From the NCBI GenBank assembly GCA_016713735.1, contig JADJOP010000019.1:62001-126000 (forward strand): 64,000 bases of DNA, in the 5' to 3' direction. The notes beneath the pieces are model-generated. The model was not told where the DNA came from. It made no database searches and was given only the letters and a program-made list of their open reading frames with translations. Numbering within the stretch: the first letter of the stretch is position 1; every line of letters begins with the position of its first letter. A program made the translations under genes and the position numbers. Source of the stretch: Bryobacterales bacterium. GTDB lineage: Bacteria; Acidobacteriota; Terriglobia; Bryobacterales; Bryobacteraceae. Positions 48,948-57,560 of the stretch are shown in pieces.

Positions 48948-50264
48948 TTACTCGAGGATCGTCGCCAGAGGCTTGTGGTCGGCTTCGGGGAGCGCGACGC
49001 CGAGCAGGTGGGCGATGGTCGGGGCGACGTCGAGGTTGGAGACGTTGCCGAGCTTCACGCCTCGCTTAATGCCGCGGCCGGAGGCGATGAAGATGGCCTG
49101 CATGAGCGTATCGTCGTTGAGGTAGCCGTGCGCGCCGGGCGAGGCACCGGTGGGTTCACGCTGAATGGCCCCGTCGCGTGTGGCGGCGCTGAAGCTGTAG
49201 CTGCCGGTGGTGGCGAGGACGAGGTCGGCCATGCGGGGTTCCTGGGCCGGGTCGGGATAGCCCCAGGCGGCGAAGTCGGCGGGCTCGATGACTCTGGTGA
49301 CGCCTTCGAGCGTGGAGAAGAGTTGCTTCAGTGTGGCGATGGTTTGCGCCTTGCCCTCGGGCTGGGTGACGTAGACCATGGCCGTGCCGCCTTCGGGGAT
49401 GACGTAGGCGACCTTGTCGAGCCCTTTTTCGGCGAGCAGGGCGTTGGGGGCGATGCGGCGGTCGAAGGTGCGGAAGCCGTGGTCAGAGACGATGAGGAAG
49501 GTGGTGCGCTCATAGATGCCGGCCTTCTTGGTGGCTTCGATGAGGCGGCCGACTTTGGCGTCGGCGTGGGAGAGGGCGGTGTAGGCGGCGAGGGTGTGGG
49601 AGCCGTAGCGATGCTGGAGGCTGTCGGTGGTGAGTAAGTGGAAGAGTAAGAGGTTGGGCTTGTGTTTGGTGATGATGTGCTCGCCGGCGAGGGTCCAGAT
49701 CTCGTCGCGCAGCATGATGGGCAGGTTGCGGAACTCCTTCATCTGCTTTTCCGTGACTAAGCCGGCGGCGATCATCTCGCGTTCCACAGGGCGTTGCGGA
49801 TAGCCATACTCGGCGAAGGCCCAGGTGATGGTGGGGGCGTCCTGGATGGCGACCCAATCGACTTCGGCGGTGGTGAGGCCGGCTTTGTGCGCCACGTCGT
49901 AGATGGTTGTGCCGCGCACCAGTTTCGGCTTGGGCACGAAGGGTTCCACCTTGACGGGCTGGCCGGCGGCGCCACGCACGGGCGCGCCGTTGTAGAGCAC
50001 GCCGTGCTTTGCGGGGAGCACGCCGGTGACCATCGACGTGTGGTTGGGCCAGGTGACGGTGGGGTTCACCGGCTTCATGGACTGCGCCGCGACGCCGCTC
50101 TTGATGAGCGCGCGGAGGTTGGGCACGGCCACCCATTCGTCGTTCAGCGCATAGGCGGGAAAGCCGTCGATGCTGATGACGATGACATGGCGGTCCTTGG
50201 GCGGCGCCTGGGCCGCGCAGACGGTGGCGAGAGCGGCCAGCGCGAACAAGGCTTGCTTGCGCAT
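48948..50264 (-). CDS. Exported type I phosphodiesterase/nucleotide pyrophosphatase-like protein
   Basis: A 438-residue alkaline-phosphatase-superfamily protein with signal MRKQALFALAALATVCAAQ. Metal ligands and nucleophile appear in HVIVISIDGFPAYAL, NPTVTWPNHTSMVTG (Thr nucleophile), LVSDHGFRTF and GAHGYLND. Family members hydrolyse nucleotide pyrophosphates or phosphodiesters such as phospholipid head groups; substrate unknown. GGAGG eight bases before the ATG. It starts three bases downstream of the yacG stop, so it may be read through from rimO-yacG. Confidence 0.88.
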   Translation of the reverse strand: MRKQALFALAALATVCAAQAPPKDRHVIVISIDGFPAYALNDEWVAVPNLRALIKSGVAAQSMKPVNPTVTWPNHTSMVTGVLPAKHGVLYNGAPVRGAAGQPVKVEPFVPKPKLVRGTTIYDVAHKAGLTTAEVDWVAIQDAPTITWAFAEYGYPQRPVEREMIAAGLVTEKQMKEFRNLPIMLRDEIWTLAGEHIITKHKPNLLLFHLLTTDSLQHRYGSHTLAAYTALSHADAKVGRLIEATKKAGIYERTTFLIVSDHGFRTFDRRIAPNALLAEKGLDKVAYVIPEGGTAMVYVTQPEGKAQTIATLKQLFSTLEGVTRVIEPADFAAWGYPDPAQEPRMADLVLATTGSYSFSAATRDGAIQREPTGASPGAHGYLNDDTLMQAIFIASGRGIKRGVKLGNVSNLDVAPTIAHLLGVALPEADHKPLATILE

Positions 50265-50266
50265 GG

Positions 50267-50467
50267 TTAGTCCTCCAGGTCGGAATCGGGTGGCGGAAGC
50301 GGCGCGCCCTCTTCCCCCGTGGTGGGGATGATGGGCGAAGAGAACCGGTACTGCTCCGTGGCCCAGTTGCCTAAGTCGATTTGACGGCAGCGGTCCGAAC
50401 AGAAGGGAAAATCAGGCGAGCCGAAGGCGACCTGAGTCTTACAGGTGGGGCACTTAACGGTGTTCAT
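50267..50467 (-). CDS. yacG: YacG-type zinc-binding DNA gyrase inhibitor
   Basis: A 66-residue protein with the YacG zinc site: C-P-T-C at the N-terminus and C-S-D-R-C about 20 residues later (MNTVKCPTCKTQV...FPFCSDRCRQIDLGNWATEQYR). YacG binds GyrB and blocks DNA binding. The C-terminus is a short acidic/Pro tail. It starts within the rimO stop (four-base ATGA overlap), an unusual partner. Confidence 0.88.
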   Translation of the reverse strand: MNTVKCPTCKTQVAFGSPDFPFCSDRCRQIDLGNWATEQYRFSSPIIPTTGEEGAPLPPPDSDLED

Positions 50468-51879
50468 TGTCCTCGGGAGATGTGGATGCTGGTGCGGTCG
50501 GCCAGAATCGGGAAGAGTGGTTTCGGCGGCGCGGCCAAGGGCTCGGCCTGGTCGATGATTTCGCCGACGAGGTCGTAATCATGCGCTTCGGTGATGCGGA
50601 AGCGGCGGAACTGACCGGGGGAGAGGGGCGAACCGTTGTCGTCGTTGATGTAACAGACGCCGTCGATTTCCGGGGCTTGCGTGGCGAGGCGGCCCTCCCA
50701 GAGCAGGTCGGTTTCCTGAGAAACTCCTTCGACGAGGAGGGTGTGCTCCGAGCCGACGAGGAGACGGTTCATCTTCTTGGAGATCTTCTTCTGCAGCGAC
50801 ATCAGACGGCGTTTGCGGTTCGACATGTCGCGCTTTCCGACTTTGGCGTCTAACTCGAACGACTTACTGGTGTCCTCGTCGGAGTAAGTGAAGACACCGA
50901 CGCGGTCAAACTGGGCGGCTTCGACAAACTGGCAGAGCTCGTCGAAATCGGCCTGGGTTTCGCCGGGGAAGCCGACGATGAAGCTGGTGCGGATGGCGAC
51001 GCCGGGGATGGTGCGGCGGATGCGTTCGAGGATCTTGAGGAAGAGGTCGCCGTTGGAGCCGCGCTTCATGCGCTTGAGCACATTGGCGCTGGCGTGCTGC
51101 AGCGGCATGTCGATGTACTTGGGCAGCGCGTCGTGCTGGGCGATGGTGTCGAGCAGGCGTTGCGTGATGCGGTTCGGGTAGGCGTAGAGGAAGCGCACCC
51201 AGTAGGGCTGCGGGGCTTCGAGTTGTGCCAGGCGTTCGAGCAGGAGGGCGAGGCCGTCTTTGAGCCCGAGGTCTTCGCCATAGCTGGTGGTGTCCTGGCC
51301 GATGAGGTTCAACTCGCGCACGCCCTGTTGGAGCAGGCGGTTGGCCTCGACGACGACGGACTCAAAGCGGCGGCTGCGGAAGGCGCCGCGGTAGTGGGGA
51401 ATGACGCAAAAGGTGCAGGGATGGTCGCAGCCCTCGGCGATCTTGATGTAGGCCGAATGGCGCGGCGTGGTGAGCACGCGAGGGGTGGCCTCGTGATAGA
51501 GGTAGGGCTCGAGCACGGGGGGCAGTGAAGCCGAGGAGCCTTCGCAGGCGGCGACGATGCGCTCCACTTCGTTGGTGCCGACGATGGCGTCGACTTCGGG
51601 CAGGTCCTTCTGAATGTCGCCGCGGTAGCGCTCCACCAGGCAGCCGGCGACGACAAGGCGCTGGGCGCGGCCGGTCTTCTTGAACTCGGCCATTTCGAGA
51701 ATCGTGTTGACCGATTCCTCCTTGGCCGGGTCAATGAAGCTGCAGGTATTGACGACGATGACGTCGGCTTCGTCCGGGCGCGGCGTGAGTTCATGACCGC
51801 GCGAGACGAGTTGGCCCATCATCACTTCCGTGTCGACGAGGTTTTTCGGACAACCGAGACTGACGAATCCGATCTTCAC
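50464..51879 (-). CDS. rimO: Ribosomal protein S12 methylthiotransferase RimO
   Basis: A 471-residue radical-SAM enzyme that methylthiolates Asp88 of ribosomal protein S12. The N-terminal UPF0004 domain has SLGCPKNLVDTE and VVNTCSFI. The radical-SAM cluster motif is EGCDHPCTFCVIP (C-x3-C-x2-C), followed by LNLIGQDTTSYGEDLG and YIDMPLQHAS. A C-terminal TRAM domain ends FRITEAHDYDLVGEI. RimO rather than MiaB is supported by the SLGCPKN start and by R-S-R-x-E-x2-V. Coupled to yacG by ATGA. Confidence 0.96.
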   Translation of the reverse strand: MKIGFVSLGCPKNLVDTEVMMGQLVSRGHELTPRPDEADVIVVNTCSFIDPAKEESVNTILEMAEFKKTGRAQRLVVAGCLVERYRGDIQKDLPEVDAIVGTNEVERIVAACEGSSASLPPVLEPYLYHEATPRVLTTPRHSAYIKIAEGCDHPCTFCVIPHYRGAFRSRRFESVVVEANRLLQQGVRELNLIGQDTTSYGEDLGLKDGLALLLERLAQLEAPQPYWVRFLYAYPNRITQRLLDTIAQHDALPKYIDMPLQHASANVLKRMKRGSNGDLFLKILERIRRTIPGVAIRTSFIVGFPGETQADFDELCQFVEAAQFDRVGVFTYSDEDTSKSFELDAKVGKRDMSNRKRRLMSLQKKISKKMNRLLVGSEHTLLVEGVSQETDLLWEGRLATQAPEIDGVCYINDDNGSPLSPGQFRRFRITEAHDYDLVGEIIDQAEPLAAPPKPLFPILADRTSIHISRGQ

Positions 51880-51956
51880 AGGGGGGAAGCTTCAGAGTAA
51901 CATGCGCTCTGGCCCCGGCCCGCCGGAGCCCGCATGGTAAACTCAAATTTCCCGCT

Positions 51957-52382
51957 ATGAGCACCACCACTGAAGCTTTCCTCACCGAGTTGGAGTCTGT
52001 CCGCAAGAAGCTGCAACTGAAGCCGATCCGTTCCGACCACGAGGGCCTCTCCGTGGTCCAATTGCCGGAAGGCGTGTATGGCTACAGTGTTTCCGGCGCC
52101 ACGCTGGAAGCGCCTGTGTTCACCGATCGCATCTTCCAGAGCTTCGAATATCACAAGCTGATCGGCGGCGCGATCCACATTCTCGGCTTTGCCACCCCCG
52201 CCGAAGCGGCGGCGCTGAATGCCGAGAAGGAGCCGGTGGATTTTAAGCTCTACCCTGAGCCGTTTGGCGAGAGCAACACGCTTTGCGTAGTGGACCTGGC
52301 CCGTGTGGTCCGCCAGCGGGCGCCATCGCGCACCGACGGCAACTTCATGGCGCTGCAGACCAACCCATCCATCCGCGGCTAG
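51957..52382 (+). CDS. Conserved hypothetical protein
   Basis: A 141-residue soluble protein without recognised motifs. It reads as a compact alpha/beta fold: a first helix TEAFLTELESVRKKLQL, then a beta-rich core (SVVQLPEGVYGYSVSGATLEAPVFTDRIFQ, IGGAIHILGF) and a conserved-looking SNTLCVVDLARVVRQRAPSR near the end. No signal or membrane segment. TAAACT lies 13 bases upstream of the ATG. It is alone between divergent rimO and the convergent cyclase gene. Confidence 0.65.
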   Translation: MSTTTEAFLTELESVRKKLQLKPIRSDHEGLSVVQLPEGVYGYSVSGATLEAPVFTDRIFQSFEYHKLIGGAIHILGFATPAEAAALNAEKEPVDFKLYPEPFGESNTLCVVDLARVVRQRAPSRTDGNFMALQTNPSIRG

Positions 52383-52394
52383 CCGGAGCCGCCC

Positions 52395-53363
52395 TCACTT
52401 CTTCTTCGGGACGAAGGCCACGGCGCGCGAGATGGAGCCGCTCTGGCCGCGCACCTTCACACCAAGCGCCACATAGAATGACCCGCGCGGGGGGAGTGTG
52501 CCCATGTTGATGAGCATCTCTTCCCAACTCATGCCATGTTTCAGGCCGGCGACGTGGACCGCCTGTCCGCCTTCGCAGGGGCCCATGCTGGCGCCGTCGG
52601 TGCCGAGGTGCCAGACGCCCTTGCCGTGCAGATACTCCATCACGTCGGGCGCTGGGGCGGGCCAGCCGGGGGCGGTTTTGGCGACCACCGGGGCGTAGGT
52701 CATGCGCATGCCTTCGGGCATCGGTTTGTAATAGGCGTCGCTGTAGCCGCTGCGGAAGAGCACGACTTCGCCGGCCTTGATCTCACCGTTTTGCGACTCC
52801 CACTGCTTGACGCGTTCGAGCGTGATGACGGCGCTCTTGCCGGGGTCGGCCTTGTCGCGGATGTCAGCGACGTCGATGACCACGGCGGGGCCCATCATGC
52901 GATCGAGCGGGTATTTTTCGCCGGTCATGGCGCCCATCTGGCTGGCGCCGGGCAAGCCGGAACCGGGGGGCGGGACGAAGTGGGCGGGGAAGTCAGACTG
53001 CGTGCCGGTGTGTTCGTCGATGACGTAGCGCTGGCCGAAATAGGGGCCTTCGCTGACGAAGTAGTCGTTGCCATAGTGGTCCTTTTCCTGCTGGAACCAG
53101 TTGTAGGTCCAGCGCTGGAAGGCCGGGCTTGTGCCCCAATGGGCGGGCATGTTTTCGGCCACGGTGACGCTCAGGTCGACGACATCGTAACCGGCGAAGA
53201 GCGCCGCCGGAGCCATGGTGGTGGCGGCGGGCGGCTGAGCCGCATTCTTCGTCTCGGGGGCGGGCGCGCAACCGGCCATCAGCAATGCCATCGCAAAGCC
53301 CGCGTACGCGCTTTGGGGCAGCGGCTGCTTCCACTCGTGCATGAGGAACATGGGGCGCATCAT
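52395..53363 (-). CDS. Cyclase-family hydrolase, predicted lipoprotein
   Basis: A 322-residue protein of the cyclase/kynurenine-formamidase family. A membrane-targeting start ends in a lipobox MALLMAGC-A (about residue 32). The mature part has YDVVDLSVTVAENMPAHWG, the metal segment EHTGTQSDFPAHF (close to HxGTHxDxPxH), VVIDVADI, EVVLFRSGYSDAYYKP and HLGTDGASMGP. Substrate unknown. It is more canonical at the metal site than the paralogue at 32418-33425. The start could be any of three Met (53363, 53360, 53342). Confidence 0.85.
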   Translation of the reverse strand: MMRPMFLMHEWKQPLPQSAYAGFAMALLMAGCAPAPETKNAAQPPAATTMAPAALFAGYDVVDLSVTVAENMPAHWGTSPAFQRWTYNWFQQEKDHYGNDYFVSEGPYFGQRYVIDEHTGTQSDFPAHFVPPPGSGLPGASQMGAMTGEKYPLDRMMGPAVVIDVADIRDKADPGKSAVITLERVKQWESQNGEIKAGEVVLFRSGYSDAYYKPMPEGMRMTYAPVVAKTAPGWPAPAPDVMEYLHGKGVWHLGTDGASMGPCEGGQAVHVAGLKHGMSWEEMLINMGTLPPRGSFYVALGVKVRGQSGSISRAVAFVPKKK

Positions 53364-53388
53364 ATCGAGCTAGAATTTGAATGACAAC

Positions 53389-54441
53389 ATGCGCTGGGCC
53401 GTTTTTCTTTTCGCCTCGCTTTTCGCCTCGGCCCAATCGCAGCCGGAACAGTCCACCCAGCAGCCTGCTCCCCCCGCTGTCCCGCCGCTTGCGGCGCCTG
53501 CTGATCCAGGCGTCTTCCGCATTCCGCCCCGGATGACCATTGAGGAGCAGAAGGATCCGGCGGCGAAGACGGAGCCGGAGGAAAAACCGCGCCAGATTCT
53601 CACCTACACTGGCAAGCCCATCGCCATTCCCTATGCCTGCACGGACGACGATATTGCCACGTTCGGCATGACGTGCACGGAGGATGATCCATGTCCGATC
53701 TATGCCGAGATTACGGGCGTCCAGCCGGTGGGTGTGCAACTGTTTTTGACAGGGAACATCCACAACGGCGCGACGACGATGTACTCGTTGTTTCTGGCCA
53801 GTGAGGACACGGGCAAGACGTGGTATGAGGCGCATGAGCGGATCCCGAAAGCGGGGCTGGACCAGGTGCAGTTTGTCGACTTCGAGAGCGGCTGGATCAG
53901 CGGGCAGATTCTCGAATCGTTGCCGCGCGATCCGTTCTTTCTGCTCACCACCGATGGCGGGAAGACGTGGCGGCGGAGGCCGGTGTTTCAGGAGTCGCGC
54001 ATCGCCACTATTGACCAGTTTCACTTCGAATCGAAGACGTCGGGGAGCTTGCTGATTGATCGCGGCGCAGCCACGGAGACCGGGGCGCGGTATGAGCGCT
54101 ATGACTCAATGACGAGCGGGGAATCGTGGCAGGTGCGGGAGGTGAGCGGGCGGCCGCTCAAGCTGGCCGTGCCCCGGCGGGCGACCTCGAATGCCGATTG
54201 GCGGCTGCGCGCGGATGGGAAGCTCGGCATCCACATCATGGAGCGCCGCACGGGAACGCGGTGGGAGCGGGTATCTGCGTTCAACGTAAAAGTGGGCGAG
54301 TGCCGGCCGAAGGCGGAGTTACGGGAACCGCCGCCGGAGGCTGTGGTGGCCGAACCGGCCGTGCCGGCCACGCGGGGGATAGGCCCGCGGACATCACCGG
54401 CGAAACCGCGGACGCCGCCGAGGCTCAAGAAGAACGAGTAG
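53389..54441 (+). CDS. Exported hypothetical protein with BNR/Ycf48-like repeats
   Basis: A 350-residue secreted protein with signal MRWAVFLFASLFASAQ and a long Pro/Ala/Glu linker. The core has sialidase/Ycf48-like repeat units with the Asp-box pattern S-x-D-x-G-x-T-W (ASEDTGKTWYEA, TTDGGKTWRRR and MTSGESWQVRE). Such repeats form propeller blades; no enzymatic residues can be picked out. The C-terminus is basic and Pro-rich. TAGAAT lies 12 bases upstream of the ATG; an in-frame TTG at 53377 is an alternative start. Confidence 0.72.
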   Translation: MRWAVFLFASLFASAQSQPEQSTQQPAPPAVPPLAAPADPGVFRIPPRMTIEEQKDPAAKTEPEEKPRQILTYTGKPIAIPYACTDDDIATFGMTCTEDDPCPIYAEITGVQPVGVQLFLTGNIHNGATTMYSLFLASEDTGKTWYEAHERIPKAGLDQVQFVDFESGWISGQILESLPRDPFFLLTTDGGKTWRRRPVFQESRIATIDQFHFESKTSGSLLIDRGAATETGARYERYDSMTSGESWQVREVSGRPLKLAVPRRATSNADWRLRADGKLGIHIMERRTGTRWERVSAFNVKVGECRPKAELREPPPEAVVAEPAVPATRGIGPRTSPAKPRTPPRLKKNE

Positions 54442-54453
54442 GCGGAGGCGGGG

Positions 54454-55653
54454 TTACTTTTTTTCAGCGGACAGGGAATAGCCGGGGAGCACGTTGAAGA
54501 AATCGAGGATGGACTTCTTCTTGGCATCGGTTTTGGCCGGCTTCTTGCGCTGGGTGACGCGGTAGGCGAGTTCGGTGAACTGCTTGCCGAACTCCGATTC
54601 CGGAGTGACGGCCTGGCCTTGGGTGAGCGCCTGGTGCACGCCGCGGTAGTCGTTGGGGAACTCCTGGTAGACGGGCACGCCGAGCAGTTGCTGGATCTGC
54701 TGTGTCGTGATAAGCGGCCGTTTCTGGGCGCGGTTGAGCAGCACGCAAATACGGTCGCCGAGTTCGAGGCTTTGCAGGAGTTGGATCTTCTTACGGGCCA
54801 GGTGGAGGGCCGGGATCTCCGGAGTGCAGACGAGGAAGACCTGTTTGGCCTCCTGCATCACTTCCAGGGAGAACTTCTCCATGTTGCCGGAGAGATCGAC
54901 GCAGATGGTTTTGTAGAAGCGCCGCGCAAAGCTCAGGATGTGGCGGATCTGCATCGGTTCGATGCGCGACTGGGGGTCCAGCCGTCCGGCGGCCAGCAGA
55001 TCGATGCCGCTGACTTTCGTGACCAGTTGAGGCCACAGGTGTTCGTCGAGATGCGTGGAATGTTCGGCGGCTTCGTAGATGGTTTGCGGCGCGTCGACCT
55101 TGAGCATGAAGCCGAGCATGCCCGAGTTGAGGTCCATATCGCTGAGTAGGGTTTTCATGTCGGGCAGGCGGGCCAGGGCCATGGCCGTGTTGAGGGCAAT
55201 GGTTGATGTGCCGCTTCCAGCCTTGGCAGGGAGAAAGGCGAGCAAGGTATCGCCCTCGTTCACTTGGGCCGGATTGCGTTCGAGCAGCGCCTCCAGCCGT
55301 TGCACCATGGATGTGAAGTTGTTCAGGTCAAACGGATAGGCCTGGAATTCCCGCACGCCGGCATGCATGAGATCGAGCAGGACGGCCGGATCGGCGACAC
55401 GGTCGATGGCCACCACCTGGGAGCCGGGAAGGTGCTGGTGGATGCCGCGGATGGTCTCCAGCGCTTGGGCCAGATTCTCGGTGCTGAGAAACACCACTTG
55501 TGGGGCGTTGGCGCGCAGAAAGCGCTCCAACTCATACTCCGGCAGGTGCTTCTCGGCCGTCCGCACCAGGCCGATTCGGCCGGCCCTCTGAATCAGTTCC
55601 TCGAGGCGCTGATTCAACTCCACGTCGGTTGAGATGATGACTGACCGTAGCAC
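54454..55653 (-). CDS. CpaE-like pilus-assembly ATPase (MinD/ParA family)
   Basis: A 399-residue protein. The N-terminal third is a receiver-like domain (VIISTDVELNQRLEELIQR, VVAIDRVADPAVLLDLMHAGVREFQAYP), as in CpaE/TadZ. The ATPase domain follows, with a deviant P-loop PAKAGSGTSTIALNTAMALA (no Lys-Thr pair of the classic GKT; Thr-Ser-Thr instead), SDMDLNSGMLGFML and CVDLSGNMEKFS. TadZ/CpaE localises the Tad pilus machine to the cell pole. No other tad or cpa gene lies in the window. GTG 55653 is preferred as start (VLRSVIIS); the frame extends upstream with an unlike sequence. Confidence 0.78.
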   Translation of the reverse strand: MLRSVIISTDVELNQRLEELIQRAGRIGLVRTAEKHLPEYELERFLRANAPQVVFLSTENLAQALETIRGIHQHLPGSQVVAIDRVADPAVLLDLMHAGVREFQAYPFDLNNFTSMVQRLEALLERNPAQVNEGDTLLAFLPAKAGSGTSTIALNTAMALARLPDMKTLLSDMDLNSGMLGFMLKVDAPQTIYEAAEHSTHLDEHLWPQLVTKVSGIDLLAAGRLDPQSRIEPMQIRHILSFARRFYKTICVDLSGNMEKFSLEVMQEAKQVFLVCTPEIPALHLARKKIQLLQSLELGDRICVLLNRAQKRPLITTQQIQQLLGVPVYQEFPNDYRGVHQALTQGQAVTPESEFGKQFTELAYRVTQRKKPAKTDAKKKSILDFFNVLPGYSLSAEKK

Positions 55654-55849
55654 GGTGATGTTGCTCCAATTCCAAAGTAGTTGCTTCCGCTTAAACAAAC
55701 AATGCAGTAAGGGGTCTCTCTGGAGCCCGGAAATCGCCTTAGGATTTTCCGGTTCGCGGACCATGACCTCGGGCGGACGCCTTAGCCGGCCCGGGGTGTC
55801 CTGAGAGCGGATCGGTTGGATGCAGTATCGCTGTCCAGAGCGCCTGCGC

Positions 55850-55855
55850 TATTCT
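55850..55855 (+). promoter_or_regulatory. Candidate -10 box TATTCT for the zinc-ribbon gene
   Basis: TATTCT ends eight bases before the ATG at 55864 with no Shine-Dalgarno between. Confidence 0.4.
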
Positions 55856-55863
55856 GTTCCCGT

Positions 55864-56175
55864 ATGGCAAAGCCGTCTCAACCGTTGCTGGAAGTCCTCT
55901 GTCCGTGTTGCGAAGCCACGCTGCGCATCGATATCGATACGGGCGCGGTGATCACGCACGAAGCGAAAGTGAAGCCGGGTCCGGTGGAGGATTTGCACTC
56001 CGCCGTGGCGCGGCTGAAACGCGAGGAGTCCGAACGCGACGCCAAGTTCGCCAAGGCCGTGGCCGCGGAGAAGGCCAACAAGGACATTCTGAACAAGAAG
56101 TTCGACGAGCTGTTCAAAAAAGCGAAGGAGGACCCGGATAAGGGGCCCCCCAAGCGTGCGTTTGATTTTGACTAG
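55864..56175 (+). CDS. Small C-P-C-C zinc-ribbon/coiled-coil protein
   Basis: A 103-residue cytosolic protein. It begins with LLEVLCPCCEATLRIDIDTGAVITHE, half a zinc ribbon (C-P-C-C), and then forms a long charged helix (VEDLHSAVARLKREESERDAKFAKAVAAEKANKDILNKKFDELFKKA). It ends GPPKRAFDFD. The same fold plan, a single Cys pair plus a coiled coil, suggests metal-bridged dimers. Function unknown. Opposite strand to the CpaE-like gene. Confidence 0.68.
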   Translation: MAKPSQPLLEVLCPCCEATLRIDIDTGAVITHEAKVKPGPVEDLHSAVARLKREESERDAKFAKAVAAEKANKDILNKKFDELFKKAKEDPDKGPPKRAFDFD

Positions 56176-56240
56176 CCGGGGCGCGGGGGCAGCCGGGTAG
56201 GGGCCGCGGGGCGCTTGGCCGGCCAGAGCGCGGCTGCCGG

Positions 56241-57550
56241 TCAGGCCTTTTGCGAAGCGGCCAGGCCCTGCTCAAGGTCCCACAGAATATCGTCGATATC
56301 CTCGAGACCGATGGACAAGCGGATCATGTCGGGCTCGACGCCGGCGGCTGCCTGCTGTTCGGCGCTGAGTTGCTGGTGGGTGGTCGAAGCGGGGTGGATG
56401 ACCAGGCTGCGCGCATCGCCGACGTTGGCCAGGTGGGAGAAGATTTTGAGGCTGTCGACGAACTTCTTGCCGGCGTCATAGCCGCCCTGGATGCCGAAGC
56501 TAAATACGGCGCTTGGGCCTTTCGGCAGGTACTTTTGGGCGAGGGCATGATACGGGCTCGACTTCAAGCCCGGGTACTTCACCCACTTCACGAGGCTGTT
56601 GGCCTCGAGGAATTCGGCCACTTTTTGTGCGTTGGCCACATGGCGGTCCATGCGCATGCCGAGCGTTTCAATGCCCTGGATGAACTGGAAGGAGTTGAAC
56701 GGGCTGATGCAGGGGCCGAGGTCGCGCAGTCCTTCCACGCGGGCGCGGAGGATGAAGGCGATGGCGTTGAGCGGGCTGGGCAGGTCGCTGAAGACAAGGC
56801 CGTGATAGGCGGGCGAGGGCTTGTTCAGAAGCCCGTGCTGGGATTTGCCGTAATCGAACTTGCCGCCATCGACGATGATGCCGCCGATGGAGGTGCCGTG
56901 GCCGCCCATGAACTTGGTGAGCGAGTGGACGACGATGTTGGCGCCGTGGTCGATGGGGCGGCAGAGATAGGGCGTGGCGAAGGTGTTGTCGATGATGAGC
57001 GGCACGTTTGCTTCGGCGGCGATCTTGGCGACGGCCTCGATGTCGAGCACGTTGCCGCGGGGGTTGGAGATCGTCTCACCGTAGATGGCGCGCGTTTTCG
57101 GCGTGATGGCCTTGCGGAAGCTGGACGGGTCATCGGGATCGACGAACGTCACGTCGTAGCCCATGCGGCGGAAGCTGACGTCAAACTGCGTGTAGGTGCC
57201 GCCGTAGAGCGTGCTGGCGGCCACGATGTGATCGCCCGGTTCGAGCAGGCTGTTCACGGCAATGAACTGAGCGGCTGGCCGGAGGACAGCGCCAGCGCTG
57301 CCGCGCCGTTTTCAAGCGAGGCTACGCGCTCTTCCAGCACGGCCGTGGTGGGGTTCATGATGCGCGTGTAGATGTTGCCGAACTCCTGCAACGAGAACAG
57401 GCGCGCGGCGTGATCGCTGTCGTTAAACGCAAACGAGGTGGTCTGATAAATCGGCACCGCGCGGGCGTGTGTGGTCGCGTCCGGATCGTAGCCGGCATGC
57501 AGCGCCCTTGTGTTGAATCCCAGTTGTCTATCCTTTGGATCTACTGCCAT
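56241..57550 (-). pseudogene. metY: O-acetylhomoserine aminocarboxypropyltransferase, frameshifted
   Basis: Two minus-strand frames make one PLP enzyme of about 436 residues that converts O-acetylhomoserine plus sulfide or methanethiol to homocysteine or methionine. The first frame (start 57550) has FNTRALHAGYDPDATTHARAVPIYQTTSF and NPTTAVLEERVASLENGAAAL. Near 57274-57278 one base is missing; the second frame then continues AQFIAVNSLLEPGDHIVAAS, PLIIDNTFATPYLCRPIDHGAN and the PLP lysine in VVHSLTKFMGGHG. It ends with the usual RLSIGLEDIDDILWDLEQGL. Restoring one base gives an intact protein, so a sequencing error is likely. Last gene of a four-gene minus-strand cluster. Confidence 0.9.
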
Positions 57551-57560
57551 AACCTCTCTC

